From assembly GCA_029706075.1 (NCBI GenBank), contig JAINUG010000055.1, forward strand, positions 5,637,839 through 5,701,838: 64,000 nucleotides of DNA, read 5' to 3'. The notes under the pieces were generated by a model. It was not told where the DNA came from. It made no database searches and saw only the letters and a program-made list of their open reading frames with translations. Shown piece by piece: positions 45,701-57,387 of the stretch (position 1 is its first letter; each line of letters opens with the position of its first letter). The position numbers and the translations under genes are program-made. This DNA is from Aldrovandia affinis. Its lineage: Eukaryota > Chordata > Actinopteri > Notacanthiformes > Halosauridae.

Positions 45701-48120
45701 GTGAGACCTATCTTTTTGGGGAGAAAAAAATATTTCTTGTTAAAAAATATTTTTCTCTGAGCAACCCATTTTTTGAGCACACAATATCACTCATTGCCTG
45801 TAATGCTTGTTTGATACAGCCTTTGATGATCTTTATCAAGGGAGCAAAATCATTTTGGAGGGTACTGCATGTCAATAGTAAAGACTTTTGTCCGGCCCAG
45901 TAGGCCATGTTATTTCTTTTTTACCAAATCATATATTTTACATTAATATTAAATTATTATAATAATATATTTTTGTATTCTCTGTTAGATTCTCCAGGGA
46001 TTAGTGGATGTTCGAATTCCTCACAATGATTTCTACAGAGAAGGTCAGTCACATCCTCGGTATTAGGCCAAATATGTAGACGTGCTTAACTAACTGGGCC
46101 ATGTTTTTCACTTGCATCTGTAGTGTTTTTGCATGCTGTATGTCTTTCTTTGTCCTTGAGCCTTACTGTCTCATTGTATTTTTAGAGAATTGCCCATCTG
46201 GTTCGACATAGTACATCTCTTTGTGACTATGTTTTACAGCATTGCCTTCTGTTTTTCTATAACACTTTTTGAGATTTTGTATATAAATGTAAAACGTTGT
46301 ATTATAGACTGGAAATTTTGAATTGACTACACTGTCTATGTCCAAAGCACGTTGAGATTTTGCTGTAAAATTAAAACACTAAATAAAATGTATTGTTACT
46401 CTTATTATTATTATGTGCACGAATATTTGGTGCTCTTGTAACAATAACTATGGCGTATATTAAGATGAGTTTATGGTGAGCAAGGGATAATTCATTTTGA
46501 GAGGGCTTTTTCTCTCTCCTTCTCTATATCTCTACATCCGCTGCTCCATCTAGAGGGTGAACTGAAGATGAAATAAATGTGCTTTGGCTTTTAAGTTGTG
46601 AAAATGTTCTTGCAAATTAATGAAAAATTGGCCTTTATTTGTGGTCATATTGGGTTGAAAAGGTTGAGTTGTATTTGTGAATGGGTTGTATTTGTTCTGG
46701 TGTTCAGTTCAGGGCAGATAAACTCTGTCTTCACCCCACCCCCCCCTCCTACTTCATCTCTGACCATTCTCTCTTTCTCTCCCTCTCTTCTTTGTCTCTC
46801 CCTCTCAAAGTACCCTTCTTCCCCTCTTCCTCTGTCTCTCCGTTTCAAACTTCTGAGCAGTTTCTCTCTCCTTCTCCTCTCCCTTAACCTTTCACTGTTC
46901 TTCTTCTTTCCTTTGTTTTTACACTATGTCCATCTTTATCACCCCCCCTCTGCAGCGTTCATGGAGATAGTGGGGGAGAGCTCCAGATACTCCCTACATG
47001 ATAACATGCACCTGATCACAGCCCCAGTGCAGGTCATTTGGGGGAAACAGGATCAGGTAAATAAAGGGCCAATAAAACGTTCTGCGAATCCTTTGCAAGA
47101 TGAACCGCTCCCAAAGGACTGTAGCTTCTTTAACTTCTTCACTTATGTGTCATATTTCTGTATTTGTATTATTATTATTATTACTACCGTATTGATCCGA
47201 ATATAAGGCAACCCTGATTATAAGGCAACCCCCCCCTTTCAGACAATTTCTTTGGGGAAAAAAGCTTTATGGAAGAACAAAATATTTTTTGATAAAATAA
47301 ATTATTTTCATTGCATTGCAGATATAATTGGCCGTCTTTATGGCGGTCTTTATAATAATTTATTGAGGAGTTATACATTTGAGGATGCCTCCTCACCTGC
47401 TCCACTAACAATTATTCAAAACTGTCCATTGCAATAACATGAAAACATCTAGTGTCTCGAAGCGCAACGCATTTTCCAAGTCATTTCACTAGTCCGCAAA
47501 AATAAGGCAACTGTCATTTTTTAGGCAAAAAAATTGGTGAAAACCCCAGCCTTATATTCAGATCAATACGGTATATTTTCTGTCTTATGACTGTTTTAAT
47601 TCCTGCACTGTACCTTGTGACTGTCTTACTTGTTTGAAGTGAATGGTATGCTTACAGGGCTCTCTTGAAGAAGAGACTCAGGTCTCAATGGGACTGCCCT
47701 GTTTAAATGAAGGAAAATAAATGAAAAAGAAATCAATCAAAATGAAATCACTGACTTATTAGAACCGATTAAATGATGTTGCTCTCCACAGCAAAATACA
47801 ATGATTAGTTCAAAGCACAATGGCCAGTACTGTACGTTGCTCCGCCCATTTTTGGTTTTGCGAAACCTCACTCTCCAATCGCTTCTCCCGGGCACTCGTG
47901 ACTGTAAATGAGGGCTCCTCCTCTCTCCCTTCCCCAGGTGGTGGATGTCTCTGGGGCCTCGGTTCTGGCGGAGGCCCTGCCCGGGTGCCAGGTGGAACTG
48001 CTTGAGAACTGTGGGCACTCGGTGCCGGTGGAGAGGCCCCGCAAAACCGCCAGGCTCATCATGGACTTCCTCATCGTCCAGCAGAACATGGGCAATGGCA
48101 GTAGCAAGAAGCACTCCTGA
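39757..48120 (+). CDS. abhd6: Monoacylglycerol lipase ABHD6
   Basis: It is a membrane-bound serine hydrolase that hydrolyses monoacylglycerols, including 2-arachidonoylglycerol. Coding exons: 39757-39875, 41362-41518, 42350-42463, 44540-44672, 45130-45287, 45989-46043, 46956-47056 and 47938-48120 (TGA at 48118). The joined frame is open for 339 aa, close to the 337 aa of human ABHD6. Residues of about 8-35 form the N-terminal membrane anchor ([20 protein letters not shown]). The alpha/beta-hydrolase core shows the oxyanion motif [11 protein letters not shown], the nucleophile elbow GTSMGG, the acid in WGKQDQVVDVS and the catalytic His in ENCGHSV. All triad residues are present. The ATG is 13 bases after a likely 3' splice site, which implies a non-coding first exon. 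The frame is unbroken. Confidence 0.97.
40735..41240. repeat. Unclassified interspersed repeat
   Basis: A TTTGGAATGCCCAATCATAT start resembles a fragment at about 7100-7140 (TCGGAATGCCCAACCTTGTT). The right end has two tandem versions of ACTAGAACAGTGCNTTAAC. I read it as an old repeat in abhd6 intron 1; ORFs through it on both strands look random. Confidence 0.45.
41528..41698. repeat. Minisatellite just after the abhd6 exon 2 donor
   Basis: About a dozen diverged units of AAACAGAGCGGGCCA or AAACAGAGAGGGCCA repeat, beginning within about ten bases of the splice donor (41519-41520). The unit contains GGG triplets. It is intronic; ORFs through it are repeats only. Confidence 0.92.
42545..42768. 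mobile_element. Palindromic MITE in abhd6 intron 3
   Basis: GCAGGGGTTACCAATCTTAT at the left faces AAGATTGTTGACCCCTGC at the right, and GCAGGCTTTTGTTCTAGCC faces GGCTAGAACAAAAGCCTGC inside. It starts about 80 bp after the exon 3 donor. Confidence 0.88.
43358..44228 (-). mobile_element. Harbinger-like remnant (tentative)
   Basis: The left end GGGCCGCATTAATCAAGC and the right end TATTGATAAATGAGGCCT are rough inverted repeats of the kind seen in PIF/Harbinger elements. The interior carries a Myb/SANT-like ORF on the minus strand, the accessory protein such elements encode. No DDE transposase is present. Termini are uncertain. Confidence 0.45.
43804..44076 (-). CDS. Myb/SANT-like DNA-binding ORF in abhd6 intron 3
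   Basis: This is a 90-aa ORF antisense to abhd6. It shows the Myb/SANT-like (NAIF1/MSANTD-type) pattern: [20 protein letters not shown], then [14 protein letters not shown] and [16 protein letters not shown] (helix 3, 'KW.D.K...K'). The linker before helix 3 is shorter than usual, so the domain may be damaged. No further exon was found. Probably left over from a Harbinger element; a domesticated gene is less likely. Confidence 0.5.
   Translation of the reverse strand: MWNSHDLTGEQKDSNEKNEEELEIILTEVYSKRNIAVLFSSMSSGVTGTGRTLAWQNITVAVNYVSPVVQKWFDMKLEAKKKAQCTQSNL
45360..45582 (+). mobile_element. tRNA-derived SINE with UnaL2-like tail
   Basis: Near full-length: GGCAGTGTAGTATAATGGTT, GGTTTGATTCCCAGGTGGGG, AAATATCCAGCTGTATAAAT, TCGCTGTGGATAAGAGCGTC and CTAAATGCCTGTAATG tail. 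It starts about 70 bp after the donor of abhd6 exon 5. Confidence 0.9.
45640..45872. mobile_element. Tc1-type MITE fragment
   Basis: Only the right terminus is clear (TTTTGGAGGGTACTGCA); the interior TATTTGAAAGAATTATAGGT GTGAATAATTGTGAG matches Tc1 remnants at 13830 and 19555. It is in abhd6 intron 5. Confidence 0.6.
47186..47572. mobile_element. MITE with ACCGTATTGATC ends
   Basis: ACCGTATTGATCCGAATATA at the left and TATATTCAGATCAATACGGT type end at the right are inverted repeats; AAGGCAACC and its relatives repeat near both ends. It is non-coding, in abhd6 intron 7. Confidence 0.88.
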
Positions 48121-48897
48121 GACAGCGCCCCCAACCCCCCGGAGGAGGAATGACATTGTATATTCTGTACATATAATTTTAGGGATGTCTAGATTTCTGA
48201 CTGAACCAATCATCTCTCAGGGAGTCACCCCCCCTCGTCCTCCACTGTACTCCCGTCTCTGGTGTTACTGTGGAGGGGGGGCACACACCGTATTTTAGGG
48301 TATTTCAGGTACTAGGTATTAATGACAATAATTATTATAATTATTTAAAAACACATTTATAATTTATTTGGCTCGTTTCTGCATGCATTTGTTTTGTCTC
48401 ATAGTGGTCTCGTCTAACGTATCTGTCCATTTCTTACTTTTGGTATGTTTTCATTCATTTTAAATTTGATAGACACTAGCTACTTGTGTCCTTCATTTTG
48501 ACCTAGCTGGACAGGAGTGCACGATAGTAACGATAGTTTTGCTTTTGATTCTGTGAAGCCGTTTAAGGAAGGTGGTAGCAGGAAAACCACACAAGTACCA
48601 CAGTGATGGACTGGAACACTTTACATTTTGTCACCGTGAAAAAGAGAAAAATACACTTTAACCCATTAAGACCTGGAGTGACGTTTAGGTCGCATCGATT
48701 TTGCGATTAATGAAATGCGCTGTGATTCGCTGAAATAGACGTGGGGGAAATGAAGTGCACGTTGGTGTTTTTCCAGAAAACCCTCAGGTTTTAAGAGGTT
48801 GTGTAGAATAATTGCTTAGGTTTTAATAGGCGTTTTTAGCAGGCATTTTAGGTCTGAATGGGTTAATGGAATATGAAAACATGTATATCCAGTGACA
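48121..48897. other. abhd6 3' UTR and flank
   Basis: I see no coding signal and no clear AATAAA before the next transposon. An AATAAA at about 48914 lies inside the mariner-type terminus, so the true 3' end is uncertain. Confidence 0.4.
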
Positions 48898-49360
48898 TAC
48901 GGGTAACTGCCAAAATAAAGGAAACTGCAACATAAAATGTCTTAATAGGGCGTTGGGCCACCACTAGCCGCCAGAATAGCTTAAATGCCCCTTGGTATAG
49001 ATTATACAAGTGTCTGGAATGGTTGTGGAAAACACTGTCTCAGGTGCCACCCCAGAATCTCCCATAACTGTTCAATTGAGTTGAAATGTGGTGACTGAGA
49101 CGGCCATGGCATATGGTTTACATTGTTTTCATCAAACCATGCAGTGACCACTCGTGCCCTGTCACCACTCCCATCAGGATAGAAATGATTCACTATAGAT
49201 TGAAAGTGATCACTCTGAATTTGTATTTATTGGCATTTACCTTGCCCCCTAAAGGGTTGAGTGGACCTAAACCATGCCAGGAAAATGCACTCCACACCAT
49301 AACAGAGCCACCAGAACCCTTCATTTACTCAAGCATTTCCTTTATTTTGGAAGTTACCTG
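48898..49360 (-). mobile_element. Mariner-like element, deleted
   Basis: GGGTAACTGCCAAAATAAAG and CTTTATTTTGGAAGTTACC are inverted ends. The minus strand encodes a C-terminal transposase scrap (WFDENNVNHMPWPSQSPHFN, then IEQLWEIL). It is the most complete copy of the family also present at 5962, 21625 and 26335. Confidence 0.85.
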
Positions 49361-50673
49361 TATCTCTGAGAGACGAGTAGGCGGAACCCCCCCAAACTAT
49401 GGGCTGAGTGATGTCCCACACCAAAGCATGTAAATGTCCTTTTACAATGACATTTTTTTACTTGTTAAATAATTTGGTTATGTTTCGTTTTTTTCTGTTA
49501 CCTCTTCAGATGGATTGGGGTACTAAACAAAGTACTACTTTTGGGCCATACACAAGACTTTGTGAACACAAACAACATTATTATGCAACACTACTGTATA
49601 AATACAGTGTAATATATACAATACGTAATATATAATGTTTAGATTGAAACATTGGATATGATGCAATAAATGAGTTTGGTGGAATAAAAATTGCTAGTAA
49701 ATTATGGTGCAATATATGCAGGAGGAAACTACCAAAATATTAGTAATTAATAAGACATAAATTAATTAATAGAGATTCTATTAATTCTGTGTAAAAAAGG
49801 AAATTGTGTTATGTATTTATTGCTTCTGTTAAATCTAAATCTGGTGTATATGATTTTAGGTTTAGGATCTTTGGTTCATTAAAAGATGATTTGCCTCAGC
49901 CTGATTGTGTGGTGATGTGGTTGTCAAGTGCTGTCATAAAACTTACTGGCAATCATTCTACAAATATTTACATATTCTGTCTTTTACCTAAAGGAAAACT
50001 GTGATAAGTGCTGGGTTTCCCTGGATTTAGGTGCATATGTAATTGTAAAATATGTGTTTTTACAATCTGTATGTGTTACAGTTTCTCAGAGCTGCAGCGT
50101 TGTTCATTAGTAAATACTACGAATGCTGTAAAAGAAGTAATGCTCACAAAGCATTGTGCCAGCAGGTGTCAGTGTAGTCAGAGAAACAAATTAACAAATT
50201 CATTTATAAATGTGTTGATGCTCTAAGGTATATAATTAATGACTTGTATTATTATTAATAATAATAATAATCATCATCATCATCTTTATTAGGCCATGTT
50301 ACACACAGTTTTTGTTTAGATTAATCTTAAGATAAATGGGGGTCACAAGGCAGGTGTCGGCAACTCCTAACCTGGAGGTTTTTTTGTTTACTCTGGCTCA
50401 AATTGCTCAAGAGCTCAATGGCTCAATTAGCAATTTAGTTGTGTACACTAATGCCAATTCACTCGTAGATTGGACTACTTGGTGGGGTTATTTGTAGGCT
50501 GAGAATGGAACATAATGTGTTCAATTCTGGACTTAGGACACCAGTGAAATACCTGCATAGTTTGTGTAACCAATATTGAACACTATAAATTGTACAGCAT
50601 GCACTATTCCAATGCACTGGGCACAGGAAAGAAAAAGACTTAGCTGCACAAACGTTTTCAATCAAAGAAGATA
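49361..50673. other. AT-rich spacer, no gene seen
   Basis: No exon, RNA gene or complete repeat was recognised. A short (AAT)n/(CAT)n run lies at 50250-50285. Confidence 0.5.
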
Positions 50674-51713
50674 CACTACCGGTCAAAGGTTTTAGAACAT
50701 CCCAATTTTTCTAGTTTTTACTGAAATTTAAGCAGTTCAAGTCCAGTGAATACCCTGAAATGGTACAGAGGTAAGCAGTAAACTGCCAGAGGTTAAAAAA
50801 TAAAGTTTAGGTTACCAAAAACTTAAAAATAATGTACATTTCAGAGTTATAAAAAGGGGCCTTTTCAGGGAACAACTAATGGGTTAACAACATACAGCTG
50901 TTCTGCAGCAATGGAAGTAAATTAAGCCTTGAAAGTTGATGCAAACAATTCCTACAGGTGTCCCAACTTTTGTTGATTACTTACAAACCCTCTGTCTGTA
51001 TAAAAGCAGTGTTGGAACAGACTGTGTTACTACACCCTCTGAAGCATTATTTGGCCAATATTGCACTGCAGGAAGTAATATATTGCTATCATAATGGCAA
51101 GGCAATTAACAAAGGAAGACAGACAGACAGACCATTATAACCCTTAAAAGTGTAGGTCTTTCCTTTAGAGAAATTGTAAAGAATTTGTCAGTGAGTACAG
51201 TTTTCTACACCATCAAAAGGCACTTGAGGAAACTCTGACAGGAAGAGGTCTGGCAGACCCAAAGCCACAACAAAATTCAGAAGACAAGTTTCTGACAGTC
51301 AACAGCTTGCATGATAGGCGGCTCACAGGACAACAGCTTCAAGCACAGCTTAACACTGGTCGGAGTAAGGAAGTCTCCGTTTCAACTGTGAAGAGAAGAC
51401 TTCGAGCTGCAGGTTTGACAGGTCGAGTGGCAGTAAGAAAACCATTGCTAAGATGGCAAAATAAGAAAAAGAGGCTCATCACGCAGGGTTTTTGTACGCA
51501 GTCAAGTAGGCGAACCAACTGTCAAACATGGAGGAGGAAGCATGATGGTCTGGGGCTCTTTTGCTGGATCCAGAGTCGGCGATTTGCACAGAGTGACTGG
51601 AACCCTGAACCAAAAGGGCTACCACAGCATTTTGCAGTGCCATGCAATACCCTCTGGTCTACGTTTAGTTGGTCAGGGGTTCATCCTACAGCAAGATAAT
51701 TACCCAAAACATA

Positions 51714-52268
51714 CACTACCGTTCAAAAGTTTGGGGTCACCTTCCATCTGGACTATGGCTAATCGGGCACTCCTTCATTCTTCAGCAAGATAACGACCCG
51801 AAACACACCTTGAAGTTGTGCAAGAACTATCTGGTGAAGGAGGAATGTGAACAACAACTCAAACTAAACACCTGGCCTGCCCAGTGTCCAGACCTCAATC
51901 CCATAGAACTTGTATGGGACAAACTGGAAAGGAAGAGTCAAAGCAAAGCAACCCACAAGTTTCTCTGGGAATTGCTGCAGGATAGCTGGGAAAACATGTC
52001 GGGTGATTTCCTGCTAAAACTTATTAACCGAATGGCCACTGTTTGTGAGGCTATTCTCACGCCAAAGGGTGACTATTTTGAGGAATCCAAGATTCAATTT
52101 TCAATATAATTTTCTTGAACATTTCTTTGATGTTCATTTTGTTCATTGTTACATGTGTTTTTTTGTCATTTTAAAGTATTTACAGAAATGTATACGGTGT
52201 AAAGCATTGTCAATTATGAGATAAAAAATAGTTTCCAGCAGGTGACCCCAAACTTTTGAACGGTAGTG
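51714..52268 (+). mobile_element. Deleted Tc1-like element nested in another Tc1
   Basis: CACTACCGTTCAAAAGTTTG and CAAACTTTTGAACGGTAGTG are perfect inverted ends with TA on both sides. Only the C-terminal half of a transposase remains (QQDNDPKHTLKLCKNYLVKE, then WPAQCPDLNPIELVWDKLER). It shares its deletion structure with 16844-17386. Confidence 0.93.
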
Positions 52269-52417
52269 TACCTCCAGGCTATGTCAGATCTACCTTAGAA
52301 GAAAAGAACAAGACGGTAGGCTTAAAATCATGGAATGGCCAGCACAGTCTCCAGACTTAAACCCCATCAAGCTGGTTTGGGATGAACTGGACAGAAGGGT
52401 GAAAGCAAAGCAACCTC

Positions 52418-52926
52418 ATCTACATCCCTCCCTACACTCCCTAAATCACTCCCTACACCCCGCCCAGACTCCTCCGCTCCGCCTCCTCTGGCAAACTGTC
52501 TGCCCCATCCCTGGCGCCTGGCAGCCGCTCCTCGTGGTCTCGCCTCTTCTCGGTCCTGGTCCCTCGCTGGTGGAACGACCTCCCGCAATCGGTCAGGACT
52601 GCGGAATCACTTCCAATCTTCCGCAAGAGACTCAAAACCCACCTCTTCAGACTCCACTACCACTGAACACTGTCCAACTAGTCAATCTGTCGTCACCACT
52701 GTTTACTTGTTCTACACTATTAAAAAACAAAACAAAAACCCACTAACCTTTTCTTTCCCAGTGTTACAGGTATGATACGCAGATGCCTGCAATGATGTCT
52801 ATTGCTGTATTACTGCACTGATCTTGTGCGCTAACTATGATTGTTCTTACCTTGTATTGATGCACATCTTGTAAGTCGCTCTGGATAAGAGCGTCTGCTA
52901 AATGCTTAAAATGTAAAAATGTAAAA
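52418..52926 (+). mobile_element. L2-type LINE 3' end with UnaL2-like tail
   Basis: It holds the last part of an L2 reverse-transcriptase ORF (reading frame with RWWNDLPQSVRTAE and RKRLKTHLFRL). A 3' UTR follows and then TAAGTCGCTCTGGATAAGAG, GTCTGCTAAATGC and AATGTAAAATGTA repeats. It is inserted into the C-terminal transposase region of the Tc1 element. Confidence 0.85.
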
Positions 52927-53399
52927 TGTAACCTACAAGTGCAACACATTTTTGGGAACTTCTGCAACAGTGTTGGGAAGACCTTTCCAAACAATATTTG
53001 ATTTCCATTGTAGAAAGAATGCCACGAGTGTGTTCGGCTGTTATATCTGCAAAAGGTGGCTACTTTGATGAGTAAAAAATGAGATTAAATTTTGTTAAAC
53101 AAAACGATTCCATGATTTCTTTAAGTGTTTATTTGTTCTATGCTTTAATTTACATTGAAACATTAAACTGCGTAAAACAGTAAAACAGTAAAAATTGAGG
53201 TGTTGTAAAACTTTTGACCGGTAGTGTATATGTCCTAGTTAGCGCCTCCGAGAGGTCTCGAAAGTAGTATACTGTACTTTACTGGACACGGCCAAGAATT
53301 CAACTGTACATGACAGTGTCATTAGCTAGCCCTCCAATACAGTAGGTGGCAGTAGTGATACAGAAGAAATATACATGTACCAAAGTACCAAACATAGCT

Positions 53400-55003
53400 G
53401 CTTCTCCACACTCCACAACAGTAGATGGCGGTGTTGGTTGAACAACGTTCATTTCACAAGCTCTGCTCTTGAATTTAGGGGCCGTATACTAGCTAACTAC
53501 ACATACATATGTGGAATTTAAAGTATGTGTATGTAGCATTAATCAGGTCAAGATTAGATTATGGGTGTGTGGTGTATGGGTCAGCAGCCAAGACGGTGTT
53601 GGCTGTATTGGATGTGATTCAGGCTAGGGCTCTGAGGATATGCCTAGGGGCAGTGAAAACAGCACCAGTGTGTGCTCTTCAAGTTGAGGCGGGAGAGATG
53701 CCGTTGGGGATGCGACGAAAGCATCTGATGGTAAATTACTGGATTAATTTGAGGGGGCATGAGGATAATCATCCGACTAAGAGGGTTTTGGAAGATTGCT
53801 GGGAGAGGGGAAGAGCACAAAAGCTAGTTTTGGGTGGGTAGGTAAGAGTAGGGCTGAACAAATGAAGGTTCTGGAGTTAGAGTTTGGTCCAACTGTGTTG
53901 TGGCCTGTTAGACCAGTGTGGACTATGGAGCAGGTAGAGGTGGATTTTGATATCCTGAAGGCAAAGAGTAGGAGTAAAAATTTAGAATTAGTAAAAGAAT
54001 ACCATAGTCATATGGGTAGTAAGTATAGGGATTATGTATGTATTTTTACAGATGGGTCTAAGGATCCACAGAAGCAGGTAACAGGGGCAGCAGCTGTGAT
54101 TCCCAGTAAAAAGATAGAGATTCAAAAAGGACATCAGATTATCTAAGTGTGTATGCAGTTGAGCTAGTGGCCATTTTGTTAGGGTTAGAGTGGGCAGAAG
54201 AAGGGGTAGAAAATAAAATAATCATATGTAGTGACTCGGTGGCAGTGTTGACTAGTATCAAAAGTGGGGTAGGTAAAAGCCATCAAGATCTACTATATGA
54301 GGTGCTATACACGAAAGCAAGGGTAGATAGGCAGGGGAAAATTGTTAAATTTATGTGGGTGCCAGCGCATGTGGGAATACCAGGGAATGAAAAAGCAGAC
54401 AAGGTGGCTAAGGAAGCAGTCAGGAGAGAACAGGTGGACATCAATATTAAACTTTCAAAATCAGAGGGGAAAAGCATAGTGTGGGGGGAAATAGTAAATC
54501 AATGGCAGCAGAAGTGGGATAAGGAAGTAAAGGGGAGACATTTACATGAAATACAAAATAAAGTGGGAGGGGTAGGAAATAGTGGAGATAATAGGAAAGA
54601 ACAAATAGTAATTAGTAGACTGAGAATTGGGCATAGTAATTTGAATGGAACACTTAATATAATAGGGAAGCATCCGACTGGGAAATGTGATCTGTGTCAG
54701 GAAAGGGAGACGGTGGAGCATGTCTTAATCTCATGCAGGAGATATGAGGAGGAGAGAAGGACAATGCTGACTGGACTGCAGAGACTGAGACAAATAGAGT
54801 TGAGGGTGAAGGACATTGTGGGTTGTGTGGGAGAAGTGCAGGGGAGAAAGGTGTTGTTCAGTTTTTTAAAAGAAACTGGACTAATCAAAAGAATCTAGTA
54901 GGGAAGCAGGTGATGGAGGTAACCAGAAGGTGGCGGTAATGCAACAATTTGGATGCCAACCGCCGTTAAAATCCACAGAAGAAGAAGAAGAAGAAGAAGA
55001 AGA
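53400..55003 (+). mobile_element. 5'-truncated I-clade (Nimb-like) LINE with RNase H
   Basis: Three overlapping frames give one ORF2 end. The reverse-transcriptase C-terminal part (LIRSRLDYGCVVYGSA) spans 53509-53841. A middle part ends FTDGSKDPQKQVTGAAAVIP (to 54146). An RNase H part follows (54149-54898) with AVELVAILLGLEWA, CSDSVAVLTS and WVPAHVGIPGNEKADKVAKE. The four RNase H acidic and His positions are present. A zinc-knuckle-like CDLCQERETVEHVLISC closes the protein. It ends in a (GAA)n tail (54977-55003). Two frame changes make it inactive as read. Confidence 0.88.
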
Positions 55004-55450
55004 CATATGTGGAATAATTTTGTCGTTATTTTCTAACCAGCTTGCTAGTATAACACCTGATACCTAACTAGCTAATAGTTTTAGTTTTTGTATTTAACAG
55101 CCATCTTGCTGTCAAGATCAGGGAAGTAGATGGCCAACTAGCATAGCCGTCGTTTAACTAGTACAATACAATAACGCATGCATACATTAAATGTGCTAAT
55201 GTTGCATGCTAGTTAGCGAGGGTATATGCTTTGTCTAATTTGTCAGCTTGACTGAAATGAGCTTGCCAGATACTATTGCTTACTGTTGATTAGTAGCTCT
55301 GATTATTACCCTTTGTCATCAGCCCAGTTCTCATTCTTTGAGATCCTGGCTAAGTGATTCAGTAAGCTAACGTTACCTAGTGGAACTTTTGTTTATCGTA
55401 ATAACAGGCCAACAAAAAAGTTGTGTGGCGTGAATTTGCCGTTGACAAAA

Positions 55451-57193
55451 ATGGGGGAACATGCCAGTTATGAACGACTTGTGTTCAAAAACGCATCCGT
55501 TTACCACTATATGAAGATTGACTTGTAAGTATAACTCAATTTTTTTAATGAAATGACTTCATCGAGCAGCTAATACGCCTTTGTGCAATTTAAATTGTTT
55601 TTATTCACAGAATATTGGAGAGTGAAGACAAAAGGCTAAACGCTGCGCATTTTAAACAACTGATCATCTCTGCGCTTAGGGATCTTTATGGAGAGGTAAA
55701 GACCGGGTTCATGACTAACGTTAACCACTGAAAACTGGAAACAAAAGAAAAACGTGTCATAGATTTGACCTGCGTTAAACACTATAATTTGTGTTTGCTG
55801 TTAATTTATAACAGTTGGCCGATATTTTTAAGATTTCTAACTTAGATGCCCATCATAACTTTTTTCAATTAACAATTTAAAAAGAATACATGATTTACAT
55901 TGTCATCAGCAATGTTCAATGGAATATGTATTTTTTTTTAGATTGGAGCTGCATTTCCTTTTGATGTGTTAAAATTCGAAGAAGATACACTAACAGCAGT
56001 ACTTCGAGTTTACAACAGGTACTGGGAAAGTACAAAATGTTTGTCATTTTAAAACCATCTATGTTTTGACTGGTAAATAAATGTATCTGGCTTTTGGGGT
56101 GTTGGGTAAATTGGTCAGAATGCAGTGGTGTTTCGTTTTTGACCACTTTAAGCACACAATATATTTTTTTCAGTTGAAATCATTTTTTCATTTATTGAAA
56201 AAAGCAACAAACTTGTGTGAGGATTTGTAAGAATGAATTGGGGGGTTGTTTGTTGAATTTCACATTCAAGGTTTACAGCACCATAATGTTTGCTGAATAA
56301 TGTCCCCAACTGGCAGTGTAATGTAATGGTTAGGGAGCTGGGCTTGTAACTCAGGTTGCAGGTTCAATTCCCAGGTGGGGCACTGCTGTTGTACCCTTGA
56401 GCAAGGTACTTAACCTGAATTGCTTCAGTGAAATATCTAGCTGTATAAATGTATGCATGTAAAGAAATGTAAACTGGAATTCGCTCTGGATAAGAGAGTC
56501 TGCTAAATGCCTAAAATGTAAATGTAAAATCTAATGTATAATCTTTGCGTACATTCTGTCCAATCCCACCCCAGTGGCTTGGTGAAGCTGTGGAGTGCCC
56601 TAACATTACTTGGATCCTACCACAGTGAACCATGTGCTGTACGTGTTACACAGGTGAGTTAATCCATTCAAAAACATAGATTTGTACTGCATTTCTGGCT
56701 ATAGCTTGTTTTGGTATGATGATGCACAGGATAGACTTGTGTGGTGTTATCACCAGTCCTTAATGCAAATAAGTTGGGGCATATAGTTTATTTGGATACA
56801 GAATACGTATTCTAAGCAGCATGTTATTGCATCCAAATTTGTCCTTTCAAATTTCACTTTGATTTCAGTGGAGGAAAGTGTGCATTGTGATTAGTCGCTA
56901 ATGACACTGCGCTTTTGCATCATGAGTGACTCGGCAGGAATTCTCAAACGCATCAGTTTCCTGTTCTGCAAACAACAACAAAAAGTTGTATGTGAAAGTA
57001 ATCAATTAACTCATACTGTTGATTTCTGAAGATCGAATCCTTGAATTTGATTTGGGGAAAAACATGACCCCTGTTAACAACATCCCCACCAAAAAAATGT
57101 AATAAACCATTAACATTGACATCTGTGTTTTTGTAGGTTTCACCCTTTCTGCTAGCTTTGTCTGGAAACAGCAGAGAACTGGAGCTGGACTAA
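55451..57193 (+). CDS. rpp14: Ribonuclease P/MRP protein subunit p14
   Basis: RPP14 is a small protein of nuclear RNase P and RNase MRP, which process tRNA 5' ends and pre-rRNA. Coding exons: 55451-55524, 55611-55695, 55942-56018, 56575-56653 and 57137-57193 (TAA at 57191). They give 123 aa in one frame, against 124 aa in human. It starts MGEHASYERLVFKNASVYHY and ends VSPFLLALSGNSRELELD, with SGLVKLWSALTLLGSY in the middle, all close to vertebrate RPP14. The start codon context is AAAAATGG. In other vertebrates the same mRNA carries a second cistron, HTD2; here that region is decayed (57388-57758). A truncated LINE ends about 450 bp upstream of the start codon. Confidence 0.97.
56314..56530 (+). 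mobile_element. tRNA-derived SINE with UnaL2-like tail
   Basis: GGCAGTGTAATGTAATGGTT, GGTTCAATTCCCAGGTGGGG, TTCGCTCTGGATAAGAGAGT, then CTAAATGCCTAAAATGTAAA. It ends about 45 bp before rpp14 exon 56575-56653. Confidence 0.9.
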
Positions 57194-57387
57194 TCTCCTT
57201 TTTTGCCACTGTGGACCTGTGAAACCTGTTACTGTAAAAAAAAAAAAAAAAAGAACTGCTGTTTTGACAAGTCACCCATACAGGCTGATTGGCTGAAAAA
57301 AAACAACAATTATCTCCAGCTGCCTTCTTTTTTTTTTTTTTTTTTTTAAATTTATGTCAAACTCTGCCTAGTCAGGAGTGAGCCATG

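Larger units (their letters stand above)
50674..53226 (+). mobile_element. Tc1-like element with two nested insertions
   Basis: The outer ends CACTACCGGTCAAAGGTTTT and AACTTTTGACCGGTAGTG are inverted and TA-flanked (50672-50673, 53227-53228). It is the same family as 23112-24028. Plus-strand transposase pieces run from MARQLTKEDRQ (near 51090) through VSVSTVKRRLRAAGLTGRVA (near 51375), QTWRRKHDGLGLF and, after the insertions, WPAQSPDLNPIKLVWDELDR (52336-52395). A deleted Tc1 copy (51714-52268) and an L2 3' end (52418-52926) have inserted into it. Confidence 0.93.
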
